A stretch of DNA of 64,000 nucleotides, taken from positions 1 through 64,000 of the forward strand of contig NZ_JAWLHG010000014.1 in NCBI RefSeq assembly GCF_041690465.1. The letters run 5' to 3'. This stretch comes from Falsiroseomonas sp041690465 (lineage in GTDB: Bacteria; Pseudomonadota; Alphaproteobacteria; Acetobacterales; Acetobacteraceae). Every line of letters begins with the position of its first letter. The stretch's first letter is position 1. Of this stretch, positions 1 to 8,472 are shown in pieces. Below the pieces are notes generated by a model. It saw only the letters and a list, made by a program, of their open reading frames with translations. It was not told the DNA's origin and did not search any database. Both the position numbers and the translations under genes were made by a program.

Positions 1-27
1 TCTCCGCCTCCAGCCAAAGCTGGACGC

Positions 28-906
28 CTACGAATCACACCCTGCCGCGCCGCATCCAATCACAAGCCGATTCCAGCCTGGGCTACTCGGGTCTAGGGTT
101 GCCGCGAGCTTCGCCTGCAGCGTGTGGCGGCCGGCTGCCAAACGCCACGCGAACTGCTCGAGATCCTGCTTGGTCGGCACGTAGGGGGCGGTAGGGGGTG
201 CGAGCTCGATAAGCGCGACGCTCGCGGCGACACTCGACTTGATGCCGGCCCCAGCGCGCCCGGCGCACCACTTCAGAACGCGATTGACCGCGCCGACGAG
301 GTGGTGGGCCTGCCGCCCTTTACCGGCGCGCCAAGCATCGTCTTAAAGCCGCTTCACGTCCTCGTCCGTCAGGTCAGCGAGCAGTCGACCGTCCCAGCGC
401 CCGCGCAACCACGGGCTGAACAGCCGGTTCCTGTAATCCACGTAGGTCTTCTCCGGCTTCACGGACTTGATATGGGCCAGGTACTCGTCACGGCCCCGCT
501 CCCACGTCCAACCTGTCCGCGGCGCCGTCAATTCGCCTCTCAGGTCCTTGGGCAGGGCCTCCTCCCCCAGAGCCTCCTTCACGAAGAACGCGGCCGGGTC
601 GTGCCCCTCCTTCGCCAGCAGCTTGCCCCCCTGGGCACGGGCGCGGATGACGTCGGGATCGTCGGCCTCGGTGACGAGGCCGACCTTCCGGGTTGTCTGG
701 CCGATCTCAGCGACGTGTAGGCGGATGTCTCAGGAGACGGTCCTCTTTCTTACCCTGAGGCTCAGCCCCGGCACTCCGGTGTCTGGGATCTCCCCCTCAA
801 CGCCACCGGCCAGCATGCGCAACGCCAAGCGGACATCCTCGCGCCCAATACGCCGCGCGGCCAGCCGTCCGCCCTGCAGGGCTGCCTGCACTTTCCTGCC
901 AGCCAT
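28..906 (-). pseudogene. Degraded tyrosine-recombinase (integrase) remnant
   Basis: One reading frame on the minus strand runs from an ATG at 906 (or 987) to a stop at 28-30, interrupted by two in-frame stops: TGA at 730-732, after GLSLRVRKRTVS, and TAA at 343-345, after DEDVKRL. The N-terminal part (IPDTGVPGLSLRV) resembles the arm-DNA-binding domain of phage-type integrases. The middle part (WERGRDEYLAHIKSVKPEKTY onward) resembles the SAM-like core-binding domain. The first stop probably replaces a Trp codon. The catalytic R..HxxR..Y domain is not recognisable before the frame ends. The gene sits just inside a tRNA-Thr fragment, as expected for an island integrase. Family assignment is from motif memory only. 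Confidence 0.55.
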
Positions 907-1088
907 CCGCGTGTCCTGTTGCTGACCCCGACCTCCGCCACAAAGGCAGTTTGGGAAACCACGGGGACACGGGCAAGGGCGGAACAATTATGATAGAGGT
1001 GATATACAGGCGACGGGACATGTAGATCTAAGTTACTGATAAATAATGGATCATATGGGATGCGCGTGGTCCGATACGAGGCGGAGAA

Positions 1089-1137
1089 CTGATGCGTAAT
1101 CAGTAGGTCCCCGGTTCAAATCCGGGTGTCGGCACCA
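1089..1137 (+). other. 3' half of tRNA-Thr(CGU): probable attachment site of an integrated element
   Basis: The sequence folds as an anticodon arm (ACTGA/TCAGT, anticodon CGT at 1095-1097), a five-base variable region, a T arm (CCCGG-TTCAAAT-CCGGG, 1110-1126), the 3' acceptor strand TGTCGGC, discriminator A and encoded CCA. No 5' acceptor strand GCCGACA and no D arm precede it. Position 33 is G instead of the invariant U. It is therefore not a working tRNA. The match to tRNA appears to break at the anticodon loop, a common crossover point for tyrosine integrases, and the DNA at about 985-1075 just upstream is visibly AT-rich. I read this as the chromosomal-side att junction of the element carrying the broken integrase. 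Confidence 0.7.
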
Positions 1138-1188
1138 TGTTCCCTGGCGCAGGGCTGGCGCGGCCGAACTGCGGCCGCGCACCGCGAT

Positions 1189-2223
1189 TCAGCCGAACAC
1201 GTCGGCCGGCGAGTCCGCCCGCAGCCGCTCGCCAAGCTCCCTGCCGAGACGCGCCGCGTCCGAAGCCGAACCGCGCAGGCGCTGCTTCAGAAGAAAGGAA
1301 CCATCGGCCCGCGCCACGAGCCCGGTCAGCTCCACATCGCCCTCCGGCCGCAGCCTCGCGTGGCCGCCGATCGGCGTGCGGCAGGAGCCGTCGAGCTCCG
1401 ACAGCAGTGCCCGCTCGGCCGCGCTTGCGACAGCCGAATCGCAGTCCTGGATGATTGAGAGCATCTCGCGCAGTTCAATGTCGTCGGCGCGAACGGTGAC
1501 GCCGACGATGCCCTGGCAGGCGGCTGGCACCATGATCTCCGGGTCGAGCACCTGGCCGGCCTCATGCTCCAGCTCCAGCCGGCGTAGCCCGGCAAGCGCC
1601 AGCAACGAAGCCTGCGGCCCGCCCTCGGCGCGCACCTTGGCCAGGCGCATCCCGACGTTTCCGCGGATCACCTCGACCTGGAGGTCGGGGCGCGCATGCA
1701 GCAGCTGGCTCTGCCGGCGGACCGAGGCGGTGCCGACAAGCGCACCGCGTGGCAGGCAGGCATAGGGATCACCGTCAGCCGCCGCGGCGCAGTGCGGCCC
1801 GAGCACGATGGCATCGCGCGCATCCTCGCGCCGCAGCGTGCAGGCCAGCACGATGCCGGGCGGCAACTCGGTCTCCAGGTCCTTCAAGCTGTGCACGGCG
1901 AAGTCGATCCGGCCATCGGACAGCGCCTCGTGGATCTCCTTCGCGAACAGCCCCTTGCCGCCGATATCGGCGAGCCGGCGGTCGAGCAGCTTGTCGCCGC
2001 TGGTGGCGATCACATGCTCCTCGAAGGCGTTCACCTCCCGCAGCAGCGGACAGACGCGGGTGATCAGCGAGAGGAAGTGCCGCGTCTGCCACAGCGCCAG
2101 CGGTGAGCCGCGGGTGCCGACCTTGAGCGGCAGGGCGCGCGAGGTGCCCTGGCGGTGCGGGTTGCCGGATCGGCCGGGCGCCCGCAGGCCTTCCAGCGGT
2201 GCGTCGAGCGAAGACAGTTTCAT
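1189..2223 (-). CDS. hemC: Hydroxymethylbilane synthase (porphobilinogen deaminase)
   Basis: This cytosolic enzyme polymerises four porphobilinogens to hydroxymethylbilane, the common precursor of heme and bacteriochlorophyll. The 344-residue product has KVGTRGSPLALWQ near residue 34, the substrate-loop stretch SLKDLETELPPG, and the cofactor loop GSCRTPIGGHA, whose Cys281 should carry the dipyrromethane cofactor. An N-terminal extension of about 33 residues precedes the conserved start, so an internal start is possible. It is the last gene of the minus-strand run aerR-ppsR-bchG-pucC-like-bchP-hemC, 41 bp after bchP, which suggests co-expression with pigment genes. Confidence 0.95.
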   Translation of the reverse strand: MKLSSLDAPLEGLRAPGRSGNPHRQGTSRALPLKVGTRGSPLALWQTRHFLSLITRVCPLLREVNAFEEHVIATSGDKLLDRRLADIGGKGLFAKEIHEALSDGRIDFAVHSLKDLETELPPGIVLACTLRREDARDAIVLGPHCAAAADGDPYACLPRGALVGTASVRRQSQLLHARPDLQVEVIRGNVGMRLAKVRAEGGPQASLLALAGLRRLELEHEAGQVLDPEIMVPAACQGIVGVTVRADDIELREMLSIIQDCDSAVASAAERALLSELDGSCRTPIGGHARLRPEGDVELTGLVARADGSFLLKQRLRGSASDAARLGRELGERLRADSPADVFG

Positions 2224-2264
2224 GCCGTTTCAGGCTCCGATGTTCTTGGCGCGAGCGTGCATGG

Positions 2265-3461
2265 TCAGGCCCGCGCAAAGCCGAAGAGGTGGGCCAGGTC
2301 CTTGAAGAAGATCCGCACATGCGCCATCGGATCGCGGCGCACGAGTTCCTTGTTCATGTAGCTCTGCCAGGTCAGGCGCTGGACGTCCTTGTCCTCGCAG
2401 ATCTTGACGAACTTCTCGCGGCGCCTGTCCGACGAATACCAGAAATACTGCATGATCCCGAGGATCCAGAAGACGCGCCCGTGCTGCTTCATGAAGCGCT
2501 TGCGGGCCAGCGCGAGTGCTGCAGGGTTGCCGTTGGCGCAGAACTCCTCCGCCGCATCGGCGGCCAACCGCCCGCCGAGCATCGCGTAGTAGATCCCCTC
2601 GCCGGAGGCCGGCGCGACCACGCCCGCGGCGTCGCCGGCAAGCAGCACGTCACGACCGTTGTCCCACTTCTTCAGCGGCTTCAGCGGAATCGGCGCGCCC
2701 TCGTGGCGAATCGTCCGCAGCTTGTCGAAGCCCGTTGCCCTGCGCAGCTCGGCGACCGAGCCGCGCAGCGAGAAGCCCTTCTGCATCGAGCCGGTGCCGA
2801 TGCTCACCGTCTCTCCATGCGGGAAGATCCAGGCGTAGAAATCGGGCGAGAGCTTGCCCTGGTAGTACACGTCGCAGCGGGTGCCGTCGTACTTTGCCAT
2901 TCCGCCGGTGGGTGCTTCGACGATCTCATGGTAGGCGAAGACGCACTTCACCTTGTCGGCGCCCGGCACCGCCTGCTTGCCGACCTGGCTGCGCGCACCG
3001 TCGGCACCAATCACCAGCCGCGTGCGCACACGCCGCGGTGGTGCGCCATCCGCCGCATCCTTCGCCTGGTACTCCACCACCGCCACGCCGTCGGGATCAT
3101 GAGCGATCCGGGTGAAGCTGCCGGTGGCGCGCACGGCGCCAGCCTCGGCGGCGCGTTCGCGCAGGAACTCGTCGAACACCTCGCGGTCCACCATGCCGAC
3201 GTAGCCGCCGGTGTCGATCGGCATGTCCACCTCATGGTCCTTCGGCGAGACCATGCGTGCCGAGGTGATGCACGCGACGAGCAGATGCTGCGGGATGTCG
3301 AAATCGCGGATCAGGCGTGGCGGCACGGCGCCGCCGCAGGGCTTGATCCGCCCGGCCTTATCGAGCAGGAGGACCGAGCGACCCTTGCGCACCAGGTCAT
3401 GCGCCGCAGTGGCGCCACATGGCCCGCCCCCCACCACGACGACGTCGAATGTCTCCGGCAT
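2265..3461 (-). CDS. bchP: Geranylgeranyl diphosphate reductase / geranylgeranyl-bacteriochlorophyll reductase
   Basis: BchP reduces the geranylgeranyl tail of bacteriochlorophyll to phytyl using NADPH and FAD. The 398-residue product begins MPETFDVVVVGGGPCGATAA, a dinucleotide-binding fold. It has a second FAD motif, DVLLAGDAAGVVAPASGEGI, typical of the geranylgeranyl reductase family. I chose the ATG at 3461 because AAGGAG lies just upstream on the coding strand; the frame is open further upstream but without homology. It lies 19 bp downstream of the PucC-family gene and follows bchG, the order seen in other purple bacterial clusters. Confidence 0.95.
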   Translation of the reverse strand: MPETFDVVVVGGGPCGATAAHDLVRKGRSVLLLDKAGRIKPCGGAVPPRLIRDFDIPQHLLVACITSARMVSPKDHEVDMPIDTGGYVGMVDREVFDEFLRERAAEAGAVRATGSFTRIAHDPDGVAVVEYQAKDAADGAPPRRVRTRLVIGADGARSQVGKQAVPGADKVKCVFAYHEIVEAPTGGMAKYDGTRCDVYYQGKLSPDFYAWIFPHGETVSIGTGSMQKGFSLRGSVAELRRATGFDKLRTIRHEGAPIPLKPLKKWDNGRDVLLAGDAAGVVAPASGEGIYYAMLGGRLAADAAEEFCANGNPAALALARKRFMKQHGRVFWILGIMQYFWYSSDRRREKFVKICEDKDVQRLTWQSYMNKELVRRDPMAHVRIFFKDLAHLFGFARA

Positions 3462-3480
3462 CCCGCCGTCTCCTTCCCGC

Positions 3481-4815
3481 TCAACCACCAAGTGCCGCAG
3501 GCGCCGCCCGCCCGTAGCCGTCGCGCCGCCGCTGAATGGTGATGCCGATGCGCAGCGCCAGCAGCGCAGCGGCGAGGAACAGAACCGCATCCGCGAGGAA
3601 CACAGCGCTGTAGCCGCCCACCACGCTGCCCGTGGCGAGCCGGCCGAAATCGAGGATCACCGTACCGAGGAAGCCGCCCAGCCCGAAGGCGATGGCCTGG
3701 GCCGCGCCGAACATGCCCATCCGCACGCCCTCGCGCCCCTGCCGGTCGCCGGCAACGAGCTGCATCATCGCGGCGATCGCGGCCGCGGCGAACACGCCGT
3801 TTGCCATGCCCAGCACGAAGAAGGCGGCGCGCAGCGGGAAAGAAGCGGTCGCGGCATGGGCGAAGGCCAGCGTGACCAGCATCGTGCACGCCAACAGGCA
3901 GCCGCCGACGATCCAGCCGCGCAGCACGTGCAGCCCGCCCCGGGTCAGGCTGCCGATCACCGCGATCAGGATCATCCCCGCCAGCACGCCGCCATGCTGC
4001 AGCGAGGAAAGCTGCGTCGATTCGCCGAGCGTCATGCCGAAGACGTTGCCGGCGAAGGGCTCCAGGATCAGGTCCTGCGCGCTGTAGGCCAGCATCGAGA
4101 CGAAGACGAAGAGGGTGAAGTGGCGTGCCACCGGCTCCGCCCAGACCTCGCGCAGCGCCACCATGAAGGGCGTCTGCGCCAGTCTTGCCGCGCCAGCCGC
4201 CGCTCGCCGGCCCTCGATGCCTGCCACCGCCAGAAGGCTCACCAGGAAGGCGATGGCGCTCACGGCCGCGGTCACGCCCACCAGGCGCTCCGGCGAGTAG
4301 GGATCGAGCAGCCTGCCGGTGGTCGCGGTCGTCATCACGAAGCCGGCGATCATCATGATCCAGACGATGGAAGCCGCCGCAGGCTTGCGCGCCGGCGCCA
4401 CCCGCGCCGCCAGCAGGACCAGCAGCGAGGTTCCCGCCGCGCCGACGCCCAGCCCGACCAGCAGGAAGGCGACCACGGCCAGCGCAATGCCCGGCAGCAG
4501 CGCATCGCCCATCCATGCGGTGGCCGCCGCCGCCAGCACGCCGCCAACGGCCAGCACCGCCATGCCGCCCACGATCCAGGGCGTGCGCCGCCCGCCCTGG
4601 TCGGAGCCGTGGCCGAGACGCGGCCGCAGCATCTGCACGGCATAGTGCAGCGCCACAAGCGCGCCGGGCAGCGTGGCGGGCAGCGCGTGCTCCACGACCA
4701 TCACGCGGTTCAGCGCCGCCGTGGTCATCACGACGATCGCGCCGAGTGAAGTCTGCACCAGCCCGAGCCGCAGGATGCCGAGCCAGCCGAGTGGCGGCAG
4801 CGCATCGGCGTTCAT
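3481..4815 (-). CDS. PucC-family (MFS-like) protein between bchG and bchP
   Basis: This 444-residue protein has about 12 hydrophobic segments and the PucC/BCD family signatures LNRVMVVEHALPA near the N-terminus and SAQDLILEPFAGNVFGM in the middle. The family assists light-harvesting complex assembly or bacteriochlorophyll transfer in the inner membrane. Its place between bchG and bchP matches ORF428 (also called bch2) of Rhodobacter. The start at 4815 forms an ATGA overlap with the bchG stop. It is distinct from lhaA at 17125. The exact substrate is not known from sequence. Confidence 0.9.
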   Translation of the reverse strand: MNADALPPLGWLGILRLGLVQTSLGAIVVMTTAALNRVMVVEHALPATLPGALVALHYAVQMLRPRLGHGSDQGGRRTPWIVGGMAVLAVGGVLAAAATAWMGDALLPGIALAVVAFLLVGLGVGAAGTSLLVLLAARVAPARKPAAASIVWIMMIAGFVMTTATTGRLLDPYSPERLVGVTAAVSAIAFLVSLLAVAGIEGRRAAAGAARLAQTPFMVALREVWAEPVARHFTLFVFVSMLAYSAQDLILEPFAGNVFGMTLGESTQLSSLQHGGVLAGMILIAVIGSLTRGGLHVLRGWIVGGCLLACTMLVTLAFAHAATASFPLRAAFFVLGMANGVFAAAAIAAMMQLVAGDRQGREGVRMGMFGAAQAIAFGLGGFLGTVILDFGRLATGSVVGGYSAVFLADAVLFLAAALLALRIGITIQRRRDGYGRAAPAALGG

Positions 4816-5726
4816 GGCGCGCCTCCCGGAGCGAGGGCCAGCGCACTGGCCATCATGCCCGCGACATAGAGGGTCACACCGGCGCCGTTGTACCAGGGCG
4901 CCAGGCCGCGTGGATCGCGCAGCCATTTCCGCATCGAGAGCCCCTGCAAGGCCAGCAGCAGCGCGACGATGCCGGCGGTGATCGGCGCGCCCCAGGCCAG
5001 CAGCAGCGCCACCACGATCGCCTGCGGTGCGGCCATGACGATGCAGGCCACCCGCGCGGCGCGCTCCGCGCCCAGCATCACCGGCAGCGAGCGCAGGCCG
5101 AAGCGGCGGTCGCCCTCGATGGACTTGAAATCGTTCAGCGTCATGATGCCGTGCGCACCAAGGCCGTAGAGCACCGCCACCAACACCACGCGCGGGTCCG
5201 GCGCTGTGCCGGCAAGCACGGCCGCGCCGGTGATCCAGGGCAGCGCCTCATAGCTCAGCCCACAGGCCAGCGGCCCCCAGATGCCGTTCTGCTTCAGCCG
5301 GAGCGGCGGCGCGCTGTAGATCCAGGCGAGCACCACCGCCAGCACCGTCGCGCCGAACCCCCAGGGGCCGAGCAGCGCACCCACGCCGAGCGACACCCCG
5401 GTCCAGGCGAGCGCGACGTACAGGCCCCACCGCCCCGGCATCCGCCCGGACGGGATTGGGCGTTGCGGCTCGTTGATCGCGTCCACATGCCGGTCGAACC
5501 AGTCGTTGACCGCCTGGCTCATGCCGCAGACCAGCGGACCGGCGAGCAGGATGCCGAGCAGCGCCGGTGGCCAGCCTTCCCACAGCGAGGCGCCGGAGGC
5601 CGCGATGCCGCAGCCGAAGGCCCACATCGGCGGAAACCAGGTGATCGGCTTCAGCAGTTCCAGCACCACCGCCGGCGAAGGCCGGGCGACGGCAACGGGC
5701 GGGGCCAGGGGTGCAGGGCGCGCCAT
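4812..5726 (-). CDS. bchG: Bacteriochlorophyll synthase (geranylgeranyl transferase)
   Basis: BchG esterifies bacteriochlorophyllide a with geranylgeranyl (or phytyl) diphosphate in the inner membrane. The 304-residue polytopic UbiA-family protein carries the prenyl-diphosphate motif NDWFDRHVDAINEPQRPIPS at residues 74-93 and a second loop, LNDFKSIEGDRRFGLRSLP. It starts 3 bp after the ppsR stop and overlaps the next gene by four bases, so ppsR-bchG-pucC-like-bchP looks like one transcript. Confidence 0.96.
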   Translation of the reverse strand: MARPAPLAPPVAVARPSPAVVLELLKPITWFPPMWAFGCGIAASGASLWEGWPPALLGILLAGPLVCGMSQAVNDWFDRHVDAINEPQRPIPSGRMPGRWGLYVALAWTGVSLGVGALLGPWGFGATVLAVVLAWIYSAPPLRLKQNGIWGPLACGLSYEALPWITGAAVLAGTAPDPRVVLVAVLYGLGAHGIMTLNDFKSIEGDRRFGLRSLPVMLGAERAARVACIVMAAPQAIVVALLLAWGAPITAGIVALLLALQGLSMRKWLRDPRGLAPWYNGAGVTLYVAGMMASALALAPGGAP

Positions 5727-5729
5727 TGC

Positions 5730-7160
5730 TCAGCCCTCCTCGCCTTCGTCATTGCCGAGGTCGCCGAGGCCGTAGCGCCGCAGCTTCACATAGAGGCTCT
5801 GCCGGCTCAGCCCGAGCATCTCGGCGGCCGAGGCGCGGTTGTCGCCGGTGAGGTCCAGCGCCGCCTCGATGCAGAGCCGCTCGATGGCATCCGTCGCCTC
5901 GCGCACCAGGTCCTTCAACGGCACGCGGCCGATCAGCTCGGTGAGCTGCTCGACCGAACGCGTGGCGCCGCTGCCCGGCCGGGTCGCGGGCCTGATGCGG
6001 GCGCCGATGTCGCGGATCGCGAAGCCGAAACAGGGCTGCCCGCCCTGCGCCACGGAAACGGCAGAGATCTCGACCTCCGCCAGCCCGCCGAGCTCGCCGC
6101 GCAGCGTGCTGTTGTAGAGCCGCACCGCACCGCGGCTGCGCAGCGTCGCCAGCAGCACTTCGAACTCCACGCCCTGGCGGCCGAGCCAGCGCTCCAGCGC
6201 CACACCCCGCGCCTGCTCCTCGGCGGTGATCTGCACCATGTCGAGGAAGGCGGCATTGGCGGTGAGGATCGCGCCGTCCTGATCCGTCACGACCATGGCG
6301 TCCGGCACGCCTTCCACCACCCGCAGCAGCTGTTGCTTCGCGTCGGACAGGCCGCCATGATCCTGGTCGGACGGCGTCACTTCCAGCCGCACCAGGATCA
6401 GCAGCCCGCCTTCCTGGCGGAAGGTGGAGGCGGAAACCAGCACTTCCGGCCCGTCCTCGGCGAGGCGCGCGCGCAGGTCGTCCGCACGGCCGGCGCTGCG
6501 CAGCGTGGCCAGGAGCAGTTGCAGCGACTGTCGGTCGTCGGCGGCGAAGGCTTCGGGGAGTGGCCGCCCGGGCAGGCGCCGCGTGGCGTGCACGAACAGG
6601 CGCTGCGCCGCCGGGTTCGCCTCGAGCACGCGAAGCGACTCGGCGTCCAGCACCAGCAGCGGGTCCACCGACATCTGGAACAGCAGCCGGTAGCGGGTCT
6701 CGGCCTGGCGAAGGCGGGAATAGTCCCGCTCCATGGATTGCTGCACCTCGACCAGGCGCTGCTGCAGCTGCGAGAGGGGGCGCAGGTCGCGGCCGAACAC
6801 CACGCGCCGGCCGGCCCGCCCAAGTGGCGCGATGGCGCAGAGGATCGGCAGCGTCGTGCCTTCCGCCGCAACGTGGTTCACATGCCGCCAGCGCGGCGCA
6901 TCCCGCGGTCCGCCGCCGACAAGCAGCGCCTCCACCTTGCCGCGGCTGTCGCGGCTGACGGTGTCGATCCAGGGGCGGCCGACCCAGCCCTGCGCAACGC
7001 CGAGATCCCCCGCCAGCTCTTCGCTGCCGAAGCCGACGTCACGGATGGCCCCGCCCTCGTCAAGCACGAGGGCGAGGTCCGCCGACGCGACGACCAATTC
7101 GGCCGCTGCCTCCGCATCGAGGTGTCCGAGGGTCGTCCGTGGGGCTCTGAACGATTTCAC
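5730..7160 (-). CDS. ppsR: Transcriptional regulator PpsR/CrtJ (first copy)
   Basis: PpsR represses bch, crt and puc genes under oxic or light conditions by binding TGTCA-N8-TGACA palindromes. The 476-residue product has an N-terminal PAS-like domain, a coiled Q-linker around residues 125-155 (LQQRLVEVQQSMERDYSRL), two further PAS domains and a C-terminal Fis-type helix-turn-helix (AAEMLGLSRQSLYVKLRRYG). Cys430 (RLCIEAAL) sits just before the helix-turn-helix, where CrtJ and PpsR carry their redox-active Cys. The start is GTG. It lies downstream of aerR, its usual antirepressor partner. A paralogue is at 52832. Confidence 0.95.
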   Translation of the reverse strand: MKSFRAPRTTLGHLDAEAAAELVVASADLALVLDEGGAIRDVGFGSEELAGDLGVAQGWVGRPWIDTVSRDSRGKVEALLVGGGPRDAPRWRHVNHVAAEGTTLPILCAIAPLGRAGRRVVFGRDLRPLSQLQQRLVEVQQSMERDYSRLRQAETRYRLLFQMSVDPLLVLDAESLRVLEANPAAQRLFVHATRRLPGRPLPEAFAADDRQSLQLLLATLRSAGRADDLRARLAEDGPEVLVSASTFRQEGGLLILVRLEVTPSDQDHGGLSDAKQQLLRVVEGVPDAMVVTDQDGAILTANAAFLDMVQITAEEQARGVALERWLGRQGVEFEVLLATLRSRGAVRLYNSTLRGELGGLAEVEISAVSVAQGGQPCFGFAIRDIGARIRPATRPGSGATRSVEQLTELIGRVPLKDLVREATDAIERLCIEAALDLTGDNRASAAEMLGLSRQSLYVKLRRYGLGDLGNDEGEEG

Positions 7161-7262
7161 GCGACATCCCGTCCTTCGTGCCGGGGGACCCCATCACCTA
7201 CTCAACCTCCTGGTCTCGAAGCGCAGATTTCACACAGGCGTCGTCACAAGGAGCGGAGGGCG

Positions 7263-8204
7263 TCATTCCTCCCGGACAAGCAACGCAAGCAGAGTCTCGG
7301 CCTTGAGCACGGCCTGCTGGCCGTCGCTCGCGGTGGCATCGGCGCCGACCAGCGCGGTCAGCTCGGGGCGGTCGAGGAAGGCCTTGCCGCCCACCAGCAC
7401 GCCGATCTGCGGATTGCGCGAGCCGCGGCGAATCTCCCGGATCAGCGCTGAGAGCGACTCGATCCTGGTGTCGCAGGCCAGCGAGAAGCCGACCATGCTG
7501 AACCACTGCTTGCGCACCATGGCGACGATCTCGCGCCCCGGTGCGCCGGTGGCGCTGTGCACGTCCCAGCCCTGGCGGCGGAAGAACTCGCCCACCATCA
7601 GCAGGCCGAAGCTGTGCTGCTCGCCGGGCGTGGGCGCCAGCAGCACGCGCCGGTCGGCGCCGCGTCGCCCGGGGCGTGGTCCGAAGGCCGGGCTGTTCTC
7701 CAGCACCAGCTGCTGCAGGCAGCAGAGGCCGATGGTCACGCTCGTGAAGTCGCAGCGATCGGCCGCCCAGAGATCGCCGAGATGCCGCGCCACCGGTGCC
7801 AGCAGCTCCAGATAGATGCGCTCGAGCGGCAGGTTGCGGGCGCGGAGCTCGGCGAGGAAGGTCGCTGCCCCGGCGAAGTCGCCCTGCATCGCGATGGCCG
7901 CCAGCGTCGTGACGTCGGCGGCGGTCGGCGGCTCGGCAGCTTCCGCGTGGGCGGGCCTGGCCAGTGCCTCGCGGGCGAGCAGCAGGCGGGGGATCACCTC
8001 GGCCTCGAGCGCCCTCGCGAGCACCGCGACGCGGCGATGCTCGGCCGCCCGGTTGCGCGGCGCCTGCAGCAGCGCCGGGGCGCCCCGCAGTTCGGCCGCG
8101 CAATGCCCGGCGGTGTAGCCGCCCGGCAGGCTCGTCACGCATTGCTGTCCGCTCTCACTCATCTCGGCCAGTGGCGCTCCGCCATTGATCGGTTCCGAGG
8201 CCAT
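7263..8204 (-). CDS. aerR: AerR/PpaA, B12-binding antirepressor of PpsR
   Basis: AerR/PpaA binds cobalamin in a light-dependent way and modulates PpsR/CrtJ. The 313-residue product has a helical region (GDFAGAATFLAELRARNLP) followed by a B12-binding-like Rossmann domain (RVLLAPTPGEQHSFGLLMVG, then AMVRKQWFSMVGFSLACDT and IGVLVGGKAF), the SCHIC arrangement. I prefer the ATG at 8204 over 8249 because GGGGAGAGG lies directly before it. It is divergent from bchF across a 259-bp region containing PpsR-like half-sites, and 102 bp upstream of ppsR. Confidence 0.9.
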   Translation of the reverse strand: MASEPINGGAPLAEMSESGQQCVTSLPGGYTAGHCAAELRGAPALLQAPRNRAAEHRRVAVLARALEAEVIPRLLLAREALARPAHAEAAEPPTAADVTTLAAIAMQGDFAGAATFLAELRARNLPLERIYLELLAPVARHLGDLWAADRCDFTSVTIGLCCLQQLVLENSPAFGPRPGRRGADRRVLLAPTPGEQHSFGLLMVGEFFRRQGWDVHSATGAPGREIVAMVRKQWFSMVGFSLACDTRIESLSALIREIRRGSRNPQIGVLVGGKAFLDRPELTALVGADATASDGQQAVLKAETLLALLVREE

Positions 8205-8259
8205 TGCCCTCTCCCCCCAGACTGTCAGGTCCCGCGGCTCGACTGTCAATCCCGATTTA

Positions 8260-8277
8260 CGTCAATGACGCTTGACA
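8260..8277. promoter_or_regulatory. Probable PpsR operator, aerR-bchF intergenic region
   Basis: CGTCAATGACGCTTGACA matches the PpsR palindrome TGTCA-N8-TGACA with one mismatch in the first half. Its right half is the TTGACA -35 hexamer of the probable bchF promoter, so binding would block RNA polymerase. Extra TGTCA half-sites lie at 8223-8227 and 8244-8248. Confidence 0.6.
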
Positions 8278-8300
8278 CTCGCTGCGATGCTTCTCTAGCC
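8272..8300 (+). promoter_or_regulatory. Probable sigma-70 promoter for the bchF operon
   Basis: A consensus -35 TTGACA (8272-8277) is followed after 17 bp by a weak -10, CTAGCC (8295-8300). The -35 overlaps the PpsR-like site. The leader would include a 37-codon ORF before bchF. Confidence 0.5.
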
Positions 8301-8332
8301 TTCGTCCACGAAGCGCGAAGAGGGGAGAGACA

Positions 8333-8446
8333 ATGCAGAACCATCCCGCCCTCGTTGCTGGTGCCACCCTCGCTCGGATGGCCTCCCGCAGCGCGCCGCC
8401 TGTCAGGGCGGCGCAGCCCGCGCGACCCGAAGCGGACTGCCTTTGA
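8333..8446 (+). CDS. Possible 37-residue leader ORF upstream of bchF
   Basis: A small ORF starts MQNHPALVAGATLARMAS, ends at TGA 8444-8446 and has a strong ribosome-binding site, GGGGAGAGA, just before its ATG. That site is better than the one before bchF. It lies between the probable bchF promoter and the bchF start 17 bp beyond its stop. The product is hydrophilic with several Arg and Pro and one Cys next to the end; I recognise no family. It could be a coupling or regulatory leader, or a real small protein. The ribosome-binding site is seen; function is unknown. Confidence 0.4.
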   Translation: MQNHPALVAGATLARMASRSAPPVRAAQPARPEADCL

Positions 8447-8454
8447 CCGAGGGT

Positions 8455-8472
8455 TGTCAAGCGATGCTTACA
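8455..8472. promoter_or_regulatory. Possible PpsR site over the bchF start codon
   Basis: TGTCAAGCGATGCTTACA fits TGT-N12-ACA exactly and TGTCA-N8-TGACA with one mismatch. It contains the proposed bchF ATG (8464-8466). It is about 195 bp downstream of the site at 8260, compatible with cooperative looping between distant PpsR sites. The overlap with a start codon makes chance more likely. Confidence 0.4.

Noticed and set aside
124..720. 198-codon plus-strand frame near the left end
   Set aside because: It is opposite the integrase remnant and has no recognisable family; best explained as a shadow.
1062..1137. A complete tRNA-Thr
   Set aside because: No 5' acceptor strand complementary to TGTCGGC and no D arm; position 33 is G. 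Only the 3' half is real.
4515..7451. 978-codon plus-strand frame
   Set aside because: It lies antisense to bchG, ppsR and part of the PucC-family gene, which have clear homologies; the frame has no domain and extreme composition.
8244..8261. Another PpsR site overlapping the one at 8260
   Set aside because: TGTCAATCCCGATTTACG matches only one half well; the other half has two mismatches.
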